From Eggerthellaceae bacterium (GTDB lineage: Bacteria; Actinomycetota; Coriobacteriia; Coriobacteriales; Eggerthellaceae), in assembly GCA_017459485.1 (NCBI GenBank), contig JAFUCW010000433.1, forward strand, positions 1 to 12,042: 12,042 bases of DNA, given 5' to 3'. The notes under the pieces were generated by a model. The model made no database searches, was not told the DNA's origin, and worked only from the letters and a program-made list of their open reading frames with translations. Numbering within the stretch: the first letter of the stretch is position 1; every line of letters starts with the position of its first letter. A program made the position numbers and the translations under genes. This document shows positions 6,267 to 12,042 of this stretch, one piece after another.

Positions 6267-7289
6267 GTGGAGTTCGCGTTCCAATGGCATATCACCGATG
6301 ATTGTGATCAGCGCTGCAAGCACTGCTACATCTACGCCGAGGACGGCTCGAAGCACGTCGACACGATGAGCTGGGAGCAGATCGAGGCCACGTGGGCGAA
6401 CATCCGCGACTTCTGCGCCACGTTCAAGCGCACGCCGCATCCCTACATAACGGGCGGCGACCCGATCCTGCACCCGGACTTCTGGCGGCTCATGGAACTT
6501 ATGCACGACGAGGGCGTCACCTTCACGCTCATGGGCAACCCGTTCCATCTGACCGACGAGGTCTGCGCCCGTCTGAAGGAGGCGGGATGTCGCAAGTACC
6601 AACTCTCACTCGACGGCATGCGCGAAACGCACGACTGGTTCCGCAAGCCGGGCTCCTTCGATGCGACGCTCGACGCCATCGGCACGATCAATCGATCGGG
6701 GATGAAGTCGGTCGTCATGTCGACCGTCTCCGCCGAGAACATCGACGAGATTCCCGACCTCATCGACGCGGTGGTGGAGCGCGAGGTCGGCATCTTCGCC
6801 TTCGGGCGCTACGTGCCGAGCGGGGGCGGTCTGGACGCGGGGGTCGAGCCCTTGCGCTACCGGAAACTGCTCGACACCTGCCACAAGAAGTACACCGCCT
6901 ACAGGCAAGCGGGATGCAAGACCCATTTCAGCCGTAAGGACCATTTGTGGGCCCTCTACGACTGGGAAGAGGGCCGCTTCGAGATACCCGAGGACGCAGT
7001 CCCCGGCAAAGTGTACGGGGGTTGCAACTGCGGCGTGTGCCACCTTACCATCACACCCGCCGGCCAGGTGCTCGCCTGCAGGCGCGTGCCCGACTCCCCC
7101 GTGGGAGACATAGCCCGCGATCGCCTCGCCGACATCTGGACGGGGCCGATGGAGGACTACCGCGACTTTACGCGCTTCGAGAAGTGCGCGGAATGCGAGA
7201 TTATGCCATGGTGCCGTGGGTGCCCTGCGGTCGCCAAGGGGACAAATGGAAGCTTTTATTCCCCCGACCCGCAATGCTGGAAGGAGTGA
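6267..7289 (+). CDS. Radical SAM/SPASM peptide maturase, ACGX system
   Basis: A 340-residue radical SAM enzyme counted from GTG 6267, chosen because AGGAGG ends four bases before it; an upstream in-frame TTG at 6246 lies before that site and would make the ribosome site coding. The S-adenosylmethionine [4Fe-4S] motif CxxxCxxC is at 13, 17 and 20 (CDQRCKHCY), with GGDP at 63-66 in place of the usual GGEP. The C-terminal SPASM domain has Cys at 253, 255, 258, 271, 307, 310, 316, 319 and 337, including G-x4-C and CxxC-x5-CxxC patterns, enough for two auxiliary iron-sulfur clusters. It follows the Cys-repeat peptide and matches what I remember of the NCBI family 'radical SAM/SPASM domain protein, ACGX system'. 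The likely job is post-translational modification of that peptide in the cytosol; a Cys thioether bond is the leading guess. Its TGA overlaps the ribosome site region of the following gene, showing translational linkage. Confidence 0.92.
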   Translation: MEFAFQWHITDDCDQRCKHCYIYAEDGSKHVDTMSWEQIEATWANIRDFCATFKRTPHPYITGGDPILHPDFWRLMELMHDEGVTFTLMGNPFHLTDEVCARLKEAGCRKYQLSLDGMRETHDWFRKPGSFDATLDAIGTINRSGMKSVVMSTVSAENIDEIPDLIDAVVEREVGIFAFGRYVPSGGGLDAGVEPLRYRKLLDTCHKKYTAYRQAGCKTHFSRKDHLWALYDWEEGRFEIPEDAVPGKVYGGCNCGVCHLTITPAGQVLACRRVPDSPVGDIARDRLADIWTGPMEDYRDFTRFEKCAECEIMPWCRGCPAVAKGTNGSFYSPDPQCWKE

Positions 7290-7295
7290 GCGGCG

Positions 7296-8288
7296 ATGAT
7301 TCCTAAAGCCATGCGCGCGCTTAAGATAGACCGCATCACAACTGGCGAAGAAGCGCTTTTGGCGGAGATTCCCGTCCCCGCCGCGAAGCCGGGCTGGGCG
7401 CTCGTGAAGGTAGAGGCGTTCGGCCTGAACAACGCCGAGAAGTCCGTGAGGCTCCTCGAGATCGGGTCCCCGTGGATAGCCCCGCAGATCGTCCCGGGCA
7501 TCGAGTGCGCGGGTACCGTGGCCGACAGCTCCGACACCGACCTGGCGGACGGCGAGCGCGTCATCACCTGCATGGGCGGCATGGGCCGCGAATTCGACGG
7601 CTCGTACGCCGAATACGCGCTGCTGCCCCGCAGGAACATCTTCCGCGTGCCCGAGCGCATCGACTGGAGCTGGGCCGAACTCGGGGCCTTCCCCGAGACC
7701 TACCTCACAGCCTGGGGCAGCCTTTCCGAAAGCCTGCGGCTCGAATCGGGCGACACGCTGCTCGTGCGCGGCGCGACCTGCGGTCTCGGTTACGCCGCCA
7801 TCCAGCTTGCAAAGGCGCTCGACGTCTACGTAATCGCGACCACGCACCGCGAGCAGAAGCTGCAGCTACTGCTCGATGCGGGCGCCGATAAAGCCGTGCT
7901 CGACGAGGGGCGTCTCGCCGCCACGCGGACCGAGTCCGCGAAGGTCTCGGGCGCCAACAAAGTGCTCGACCTCATCGGTGTGCGCGACCTGCCCGACACG
8001 ATGCGCTGCTGCGCGAAGGGCGGCATCGTCTGCACCTCAGGCCAGCTCGGCAAGGCCTACTCGTGGAAGAGCTTCGACCCGATCAAAGACATCCCGAACG
8101 GCGTGTGCCTGACCGGGTTCTTCAGCAACTACCCCACGCAGGAGCTCTTCGACGGGCTGTTCTCGTTCATGAGCGACCATGCCATCAGGCCCATCTACGC
8201 ACAGGAGTACGACTTCTGTGACCTACGTGAAGCGCTCGTACGACAAGATGAGGGCACGGGCGGCAAGCTCGTTGTCGTGCACGGGTAG
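7296..8288 (+). CDS. MDR-family oxidoreductase (quinone reductase-like, zinc-free)
   Basis: A 330-residue medium-chain dehydrogenase/reductase. The N-terminal GroES-like catalytic domain (about 1-125) contains VPGIECAGTV near 67-76; the Rossmann domain carries GATCGLGYAAIQLAKA at 159-174 for NAD(P)H. The Cys/His ligands of the catalytic zinc and the four-Cys structural zinc loop of true alcohol dehydrogenases are absent, so it belongs with the NAD(P)H:quinone reductase/enoyl reductase branch. The ATG has AAGGAG overlapping the previous stop codon, and the next gene starts seven bases after its end, so it is firmly within the operon. Substrate unknown. Its presence next to a peptide maturase recalls mycofactocin loci, where dehydrogenases depend on a peptide-derived redox carrier, but this is only an analogy. 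Confidence 0.88.
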   Translation: MIPKAMRALKIDRITTGEEALLAEIPVPAAKPGWALVKVEAFGLNNAEKSVRLLEIGSPWIAPQIVPGIECAGTVADSSDTDLADGERVITCMGGMGREFDGSYAEYALLPRRNIFRVPERIDWSWAELGAFPETYLTAWGSLSESLRLESGDTLLVRGATCGLGYAAIQLAKALDVYVIATTHREQKLQLLLDAGADKAVLDEGRLAATRTESAKVSGANKVLDLIGVRDLPDTMRCCAKGGIVCTSGQLGKAYSWKSFDPIKDIPNGVCLTGFFSNYPTQELFDGLFSFMSDHAIRPIYAQEYDFCDLREALVRQDEGTGGKLVVVHG

Positions 8289-8295
8289 GCGCGCC

Positions 8296-9192
8296 ATGGG
8301 AGCTGAAAGGACAGCGCGTTTCGCAGCCGACGCGACCAAGTGCATCCGATGCGGACGATGCGTCGCCGTGTGCACGGGCATGGTGCTGGAACAGCAGGGG
8401 GACGACCCGCCGCGAATGCTGCCGTTCGAGCGCTACGGCTGGCGCGGATGCTGGAGATGCGAGCACTGCCTTGCCGTGTGTCCTACGGGCGCCATCACGA
8501 TATTCGGGAAGCGCCCCGAGGGCTCGCTTCCGCCCGCGCCTCCAGAGACCGGCGAGTACCTCGAGCGCCTCGTCGCCAACCGGCGCTCGTGCCGCCGTTA
8601 CCTCGACGAGAACGTCGACCCTGCTATCGTCAGCAGCATCCTCGCCGCTATGCAGAACGCGCCCGCCGGGGGGAACTCGCAGACGACCGAGTACACCGTC
8701 GTCGACGACAGGGATCGCATACGCGCGATACGGGACGTCGCCTATGCGGCCATGGAGGAGGCAGCCGCCCACGGGCGCTACACATCGAGCTTCGACGACT
8801 TCTACTATGCGAAGATGAAGCAGTCCGAGGAGACCGTGCGCAAGGGCGATATGCTCTTCTGCGGGGCGCCCCACCTGTTCGTGGCGCATGCTAAGGCGAC
8901 GGGGCGCTGGGCCGCCGACATCGCAGTGAACTGCAATCTGGCAACGGCATACTTCGAGCTGCTCGCGAACGCCCACGGACTCGGCACCGTCATCATGAGT
9001 TACCCGTCGGATGTTGTCCGCGAGCTCGCGCCAGAAGCGCGCGAGATGCTTGGCATACCAGCCGACCACTACATGAAGCTGCTCGTGGGCTTCGGCTATC
9101 CGGAAGTCCCGTATGCGCGCGGGGTGCAGAAGGACCGCCGCAAGGTCCATCGCTGGTCTGAACAGGCGAAGGGGCAGCTGAGCCTGCTATAG
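8296..9192 (+). CDS. Ferredoxin-nitroreductase fusion (2x[4Fe-4S] + FMN domain)
   Basis: A 298-residue two-part protein. Residues 16-62 hold two bacterial ferredoxin motifs: C16-C19-C22-C26 (CIRCGRCVAVC) and C52-C55-C58-C62 (CWRCEHCLAVCP). From about residue 85 the nitroreductase-like FMN domain begins, with NRRSCRRY at 95-102 for the flavin phosphate and NAPAGGNSQ near 127. Such fusions are common in strict anaerobes and pass electrons from ferredoxin clusters to FMN. The ATG at 8296 is seven bases after the preceding stop; the frame is open further upstream but that stretch overlaps the MDR gene and lacks a ribosome site. The next gene follows after nine bases. The substrate is not readable; it may reduce nitro compounds, quinones or the modified peptide. 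Confidence 0.9.
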   Translation: MGAERTARFAADATKCIRCGRCVAVCTGMVLEQQGDDPPRMLPFERYGWRGCWRCEHCLAVCPTGAITIFGKRPEGSLPPAPPETGEYLERLVANRRSCRRYLDENVDPAIVSSILAAMQNAPAGGNSQTTEYTVVDDRDRIRAIRDVAYAAMEEAAAHGRYTSSFDDFYYAKMKQSEETVRKGDMLFCGAPHLFVAHAKATGRWAADIAVNCNLATAYFELLANAHGLGTVIMSYPSDVVRELAPEAREMLGIPADHYMKLLVGFGYPEVPYARGVQKDRRKVHRWSEQAKGQLSLL

Positions 9193-9201
9193 GAGGATAG
9201 A

Positions 9202-9780
9202 ATGCAATATGCGAACGAGACCATACGCACACTGTTCGAGAAGCACACGATCCGAAAATACCTGCCTGATCCCGTGGACCGAACGGCGCTTGAGACCATC
9301 GTGCAGGCTGGCCTTCGCGCGCCCAGTTCGGGCGGGACGCAAGGCCCTGTGCTTCTCGTGTGCGAGGATCGCGGTACGAACCTCGCGCTCGGGCGCCTGA
9401 GCAAGTTGCTCTACGACGAAGGGGCGTACCCGGTGTCGAGCGCGCAACCCTCCATCGCAGACGACGATACGATAGATGACGGTTTCTACGGCGCGCCTGC
9501 GATGGTGCACTGTTTCACCCCGCGCGACTACCGCTACTCGCCCTTCGACGGCTCGATGGCGGCGGCCAACATGATGATCGCAGCCTGGTCGCTGGGGGTG
9601 GGAAGCTGCTTCGTCAGCCGCGCCGAGCGCCTTTTCGAGGTGGCTTGGGCTCGCGAATGGGCGCGCAAGCAGGGCGTGAGCGACGACTGGGAAGGCTGCT
9701 TCCATCTGTGTCTGGGCTACCCCTCGGATGACTCATGGACCCCGAAACCTCTCTATCCGAACCGCTTGTTATGGTGTTAG
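9202..9780 (+). CDS. Nitroreductase-family FMN oxidoreductase
   Basis: A 192-residue protein with the nitroreductase fold signature: HTIRKYLPDPVD at 15-26 (FMN phosphate-binding Arg/Lys), RAPSSGGTQ at 39-47, and AAWSLGVGSCFVSR in the second half where the flavin-binding GxG element of the family sits. The ATG at 9202 has a strong AGGAGG nine to eleven bases upstream, touching the previous stop. It is a single-domain relative of the preceding fusion, and the two could work as a pair or on the same substrate. A 46-base gap with no obvious promoter separates it from the sirtuin gene. Confidence 0.9.
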   Translation: MQYANETIRTLFEKHTIRKYLPDPVDRTALETIVQAGLRAPSSGGTQGPVLLVCEDRGTNLALGRLSKLLYDEGAYPVSSAQPSIADDDTIDDGFYGAPAMVHCFTPRDYRYSPFDGSMAAANMMIAAWSLGVGSCFVSRAERLFEVAWAREWARKQGVSDDWEGCFHLCLGYPSDDSWTPKPLYPNRLLWC

Positions 9781-9826
9781 AGCGGAATTACCCAGGTGGT
9801 TTCTGACAAGGCGCAGGAGGCGTATC

Positions 9827-10687
9827 ATGTCTGACATGGATTTCGAAAACGGACTTCAGCAGTTGCGCAGAGCCATCGACGAGGCGGATGCCGTCGTGGT
9901 CGGTGCGGGAGCCGGGCTCTCTACCTCGGCGGGCTTCGTATACTCTGGCGAGCGCTTCGAGCGGCTGTTCGGCGACTTCGCCGCCAAGTATGGCTTCCGC
10001 GACATGTATTCGGCGGGTTTCTACCCTTACAAGACGCCCGAGGAGCTCTGGTCGTACTGGAGCCGCTACATCTGGCACAACCGCTACGAACCATCACCGA
10101 AGGACACCTACGGCAAGCTGTTGCGCCTGCTGGATGGCAAGGACTTCTTCGTGATCACTACCAACGTCGACCACCAGTTCCAGCTGGCTGGCTTTCCCAA
10201 AGAGCGGCTGTTCTACACGCAAGGCGACTACGGCCTGTGGCAATGCAGCGTGCCATGCCATAATGCGACCTACGATAACTACGAGACGGTGACGCGCATG
10301 GTCGAGGAGCAGCGCGACATGCGCGTGCCGACCGAGCTCGTGCCGCACTGTCCCGTGTGCGGCAAACCCATGGCCATGAACCTGCGAGCCGATGACTCCT
10401 TTGTGGAGGACGAAGGTTGGCATGCGGCATCCAAACGCTATCAGGACTTCCTCGATGCGCATGCGCGCGGCAAGGTGCTCTACTTGGAACTGGGCGTGGG
10501 CGGGAACACGCCCGTCATCATCAAGTACCCGTTCTGGCGTTTCGCATATGCCAACCCCGACGCTGCCTACGCGTGCGTGAACCTCGGCGAGACGTTTGCG
10601 CCTGCGGAAATCCGTGACAAATCCATCCTCGTCGATGCCGATATCGACCGCGTAATCAACGGCTTGCTGGAAGACGCGGGAAGGTAG
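9827..10687 (+). CDS. SirTM-type sirtuin (putative protein ADP-ribosyltransferase)
   Basis: A 286-residue Sir2-fold protein. GAGAGLSTSAGF at 26-37 is the NAD-binding motif, TTNVDHQF at 111-118 corresponds to the TQNID motif, and C140/C144 with C175/C178 are the zinc ligands. The catalytic His of deacetylating sirtuins (normally in an HG pair ahead of the zinc Cys) is Gln132 (YTQGDYG). In the microbial SirTM class (class M), which transfers ADP-ribose to proteins instead of deacetylating, I recall the same His-to-Gln change. The ATG has CAGGAGG six bases upstream. The macrodomain gene that typically removes the mark starts six bases after the stop. Classic SirTM operons also encode a lipoylated GcvH-like carrier and a lipoate ligase; neither is seen here, so the target is open. 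Confidence 0.88.
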   Translation: MSDMDFENGLQQLRRAIDEADAVVVGAGAGLSTSAGFVYSGERFERLFGDFAAKYGFRDMYSAGFYPYKTPEELWSYWSRYIWHNRYEPSPKDTYGKLLRLLDGKDFFVITTNVDHQFQLAGFPKERLFYTQGDYGLWQCSVPCHNATYDNYETVTRMVEEQRDMRVPTELVPHCPVCGKPMAMNLRADDSFVEDEGWHAASKRYQDFLDAHARGKVLYLELGVGGNTPVIIKYPFWRFAYANPDAAYACVNLGETFAPAEIRDKSILVDADIDRVINGLLEDAGR

Positions 10688-10692
10688 CCGAT

Positions 10693-10814
10693 ATGGAGCA
10701 GGTGCGCAAGCTGCAGCTTCTGGAATCGCTGGTGGGGCGCTCTGCGCCTAGCGGGGCGATGGAGCTCCAGAGACACACGATGCAGACGATCTTTGGGCGG
10801 CGTTCCGCGCGCTC
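10693..10814 (+). pseudogene. Displaced N terminus of the macrodomain gene (frameshift)
   Basis: ATG 10693 opens a frame (MEQVRKLQLLESLVGRSAPSG) that hits TGA at 10816-10818 after off-frame sequence. From about 10755 the coding signal moves to another frame (GDGAPETHDADDLWAAFRAL) that runs straight into the macrodomain body but is closed upstream by TAG at 10749. One extra G in the G run at 10753-10756 would join both halves into a single frame with the expected helical N-terminal region of SirTM-linked macrodomain proteins. It is either a real one-base deletion or a homopolymer sequencing error. Confidence 0.7.
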
Positions 10815-11486
10815 GTGAACATGCGTCCGCCGTGGCCCGCAGACGAAGCGTTCCTCGCGGAGCAGGACGAGTTGCTGCAGGGACTCATCGCCGAGGCGGG
10901 TATCCACAGCGTCGACGAGACCACCCCCTCGCCAGCGGATGGACGCATGCGCCTGTGGCGCGGCAACATCACGACGCTTTCCGCCGACGCCATCGTGAAC
11001 GCGGCGAACTCGCAGATGCTCGGCTGCTGGGCACCCGACCACCATTGCATCGACAACGCCATCCACACCTATGCCGGCGTGCAGCTGCGCGCGGAATGCG
11101 CTCGCATCATGGAGCTGCAGGGCCACGAGGAACCGACAGGCGTAGCGAAGATCACCGGCGCCCACAACCTGCCTTGCAAGCGCATCCTCCACACGGTCGG
11201 CCCCATCGCGAACGAGCATCCGACCGACCTGCACTGCGAGCAGCTGGCGTCATGCTACACGAGTTGCCTCGATGTGGCGGCATCGGAGAGCCTGCGATCG
11301 ATCGCGTTCTGCTGCATCAGCACCGGCGTGTTCGGCTTCCCGCAAGAAGAGGCGGCGGGAATCGCCGTGCGCGCCGTGCGGGAGTGGCTCGACGCAGCCG
11401 AAGCCGAGATCTCCGTCGTCTTCAACGTGTTCGGCGAGAAGGACGAGCGGATATACCGCAGTTTGCTCGGCATCCGACATGCGTAG
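10815..11486 (+). CDS. Macrodomain protein, SirTM-linked Zn-binding type (5' frameshifted)
   Basis: The body of a macrodomain ADP-ribosyl hydrolase; the start shown is GTG 10815, with ATG 10821 equally possible, but the true start is probably ATG 10693 before a frameshift (see the preceding entry). Counting from GTG, residues 57-71 contain ADAIVNAANSQMLGC, the ADP-ribose-binding strand and loop; residues 71-84 (CWAPDHHCIDNAIH) replace the usual glycine-rich loop and carry Cys71, His76 or His77 and Cys78, the Cys/His pattern of zinc-dependent macrodomains associated with SirTM; ISTGVFGFP at 168-176 is the phosphate-binding loop. MRPPWPADEAFLAEQDELL near the N terminus is also typical of these paired proteins. 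It should reverse the ADP-ribosylation made by the upstream sirtuin. No ribosome site is visible at 10815, so output from the broken gene may be low. Confidence 0.82.
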   Translation: MNMRPPWPADEAFLAEQDELLQGLIAEAGIHSVDETTPSPADGRMRLWRGNITTLSADAIVNAANSQMLGCWAPDHHCIDNAIHTYAGVQLRAECARIMELQGHEEPTGVAKITGAHNLPCKRILHTVGPIANEHPTDLHCEQLASCYTSCLDVAASESLRSIAFCCISTGVFGFPQEEAAGIAVRAVREWLDAAEAEISVVFNVFGEKDERIYRSLLGIRHA

Positions 11487-11532
11487 GCATCTGCTCGGCG
11501 CTTTACGGTTCCGCTAACCGAGCGGCTTCCGC

Positions 11533-11832
11533 TGGTAGCCATCTGGCTACCATTTTGGGGGTTTCCGGAAACGTTTCCGCAGGTAAAGCGGCATGCAGAT
11601 TTACTCCCATCCTTTACTCCCCATATCCATGCGAAAACGGTCTCGGAGGGGCGTTTTCGAGGGTGGTAGCCACTTCGTCGTTTCTCGGGACTGGCTACCA
11701 CCCGTTTCCGCAGGTCAGGGCTTTTACTCCCCATACCACGTGCATTTACTCCCCATCACTGGCTACCACCCTGGTAGCCACTTTCTGGCTACCAACTGGC
11801 TACCACCCGAAAACGGGTTTTAGGGGAGTAAA
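11533..11832. repeat. Mosaic of interleaved short repeats, non-coding
   Basis: This gene-free stretch is built from recurring words. TGGTAGCCA occurs at 11533, 11664 and 11772; its reverse complement TGGCTACCA at 11544, 11692, 11760, 11786 and 11798. TTTACTCCC(C) occurs at 11600, 11613, 11723 and 11745, and inverted as GGGGAGTAAA at 11823. GTTTCCGCAGGT occurs at 11573 and 11704. Two words recur at exactly 131 bp (11533/11664 and 11573/11704), suggesting an old tandem duplication. Several pairs can fold: 11533-11552 (8-bp stem, 4-base loop) and 11661-11703 (12-bp arms GGGTGGTAGCCA/TGGCTACCACCC). Open frames crossing it are repeat translations. Function unknown; REP-like elements, protein-binding arrays or folded 3' RNA are possibilities. 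Confidence 0.85.
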
Positions 11833-11895
11833 TCCGGACGTGGCCGCACGGGCTAGCACGTGCTGGACGAGAGAGCACAATTTGGAAATGTGGGA

Positions 11896-11915
11896 ACTAT
11901 AGAGTGGGAGTGACG
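11896..11915. repeat. 20-bp direct repeat, right copy
   Basis: Identical over 20 bases to 4822-4841 and in the same orientation, 7074 bp apart. It sits between the repeat mosaic and the unassigned right end of the window. Sequence outside the 20 bases differs from the left copy. Confidence 0.6.
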
Positions 11916-11964
11916 CTTGTTGGCAAAGCCGTCACCATCATCTCGACTGAACAGGATGAGCCCA

Positions 11965-12042
11965 TTATTCCAATCGAGTTGAAGCCATCGAGAAGAGCAG
12001 TTTGCGAATGCCTTCGCCGTATTTCGCTGGCTCCAAATCGCA
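11965..12042 (-). CDS. Possible C-terminal end of an unidentified gene, cut by the window edge
   Basis: On the minus strand 25 codons run from the window edge to TAA at 11965-11967, reading DLEPAKYGEGIRKLLFSMAS near the end of a protein. I do not recognise it. The composition looks protein-like, but other frames are also open here, including a plus-strand one from about 11832 to the edge, so the strand and reality of a gene are uncertain. Confidence 0.25.
   Translation of the reverse strand, partial: CDLEPAKYGEGIRKLLFSMASTRLE

Noticed and set aside
5919..6602. Long minus-strand open frame (about 227 codons) opposite the Cys-repeat peptide and the start of the radical SAM gene
   Set aside because: It is the antisense of a GC-rich repeat and of a well-supported gene; its Ser/Arg/Gly-rich product has no recognisable domain or ribosome site.
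6606..7847. 413-codon minus-strand open frame
   Set aside because: Mirrors the radical SAM and MDR genes on the plus strand; GC-rich codon bias creates long open frames on the opposite strand. No family resemblance.
8185..9150. 321-codon minus-strand open frame
   Set aside because: Antisense to the ferredoxin-nitroreductase fusion, whose motifs are unambiguous.
11493..11523. Rho-independent terminator after the macrodomain gene
   Set aside because: GCTCGG/CCGAGC and CGGTT/AACCG can pair in alternative ways but there is no T tract, so a terminator is not supported.
11255..11734. 159-codon minus-strand open frame reaching into the repeats
   Set aside because: Half is antisense to the macrodomain and half is translated repeat words; no start signal or domain.
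11533..11832. CRISPR array
   Set aside because: The repeated words are only 9-12 bases, occur in both orientations and have irregular spacing; no cas genes are nearby.
10793..11902. 369-codon plus-strand open frame
   Set aside because: Overlaps the macrodomain gene in another frame, is Arg-rich, and its end simply translates the repeat mosaic.

Overview
The window looks like a chromosomal piece of a high-GC anaerobic actinobacterium, most likely of the Coriobacteriia/Eggerthellaceae type. This is inferred from the GC-rich codon use, the paired ABC exporters joined to an ECF importer module, the ferredoxin-nitroreductase fusion and the Cys-repeat RiPP locus. No rRNA or other phylogenetic marker is present, so the assignment is an inference. 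No tRNA, rRNA, CRISPR array or complete insertion sequence was seen.

Left third (about 1-4700, minus strand): a transport operon runs leftward from a promoter near 4662-4689. That promoter overlaps a 20-bp palindrome resembling operators of metal-dependent DtxR-type repressors. Two intact ABC exporter half-transporters (2793-4595 and 1050-2792) are followed by wreckage of an ECF importer: a C-terminal stub that looks like a substrate-binding (S) component, then an EcfT membrane protein fused by deletions to the tail of an EcfA-type ATPase. The export pair seems functional; the import module is broken.

Middle and right (about 4950-11490): a LysR-type regulator on the minus strand faces a plus-strand operon. 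The operon opens with a 66-residue Cys-repeat peptide (six Cys, repeated ACGA motifs). A strong internal terminator follows, then a radical SAM/SPASM enzyme. I recognise this pair as the largely uncharacterised 'ACGX' RiPP-like system. Tightly packed behind it are an MDR-type (quinone reductase-like) oxidoreductase, a double [4Fe-4S] ferredoxin-nitroreductase fusion, a second nitroreductase, a SirTM-type sirtuin whose usual catalytic His position is Gln, and a macrodomain protein of the Zn-binding SirTM-linked kind. The macrodomain reading frame is broken near its N terminus by what looks like a one-base deletion in a G run. The operon thus combines peptide modification, flavin/iron-sulfur redox enzymes and reversible ADP-ribosylation.

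Right end (about 11490-12042): there is no convincing gene. About 300 bp is built from several interleaved short repeat families (TGGTAGCCA/TGGCTACCA and TTTACTCCCC). A 20-bp sequence identical to one at 4822-4841 follows, so identical direct repeats flank the whole LysR-to-macrodomain block. The last 78 bases may hold the C-terminal end of a minus-strand gene that continues outside the window.
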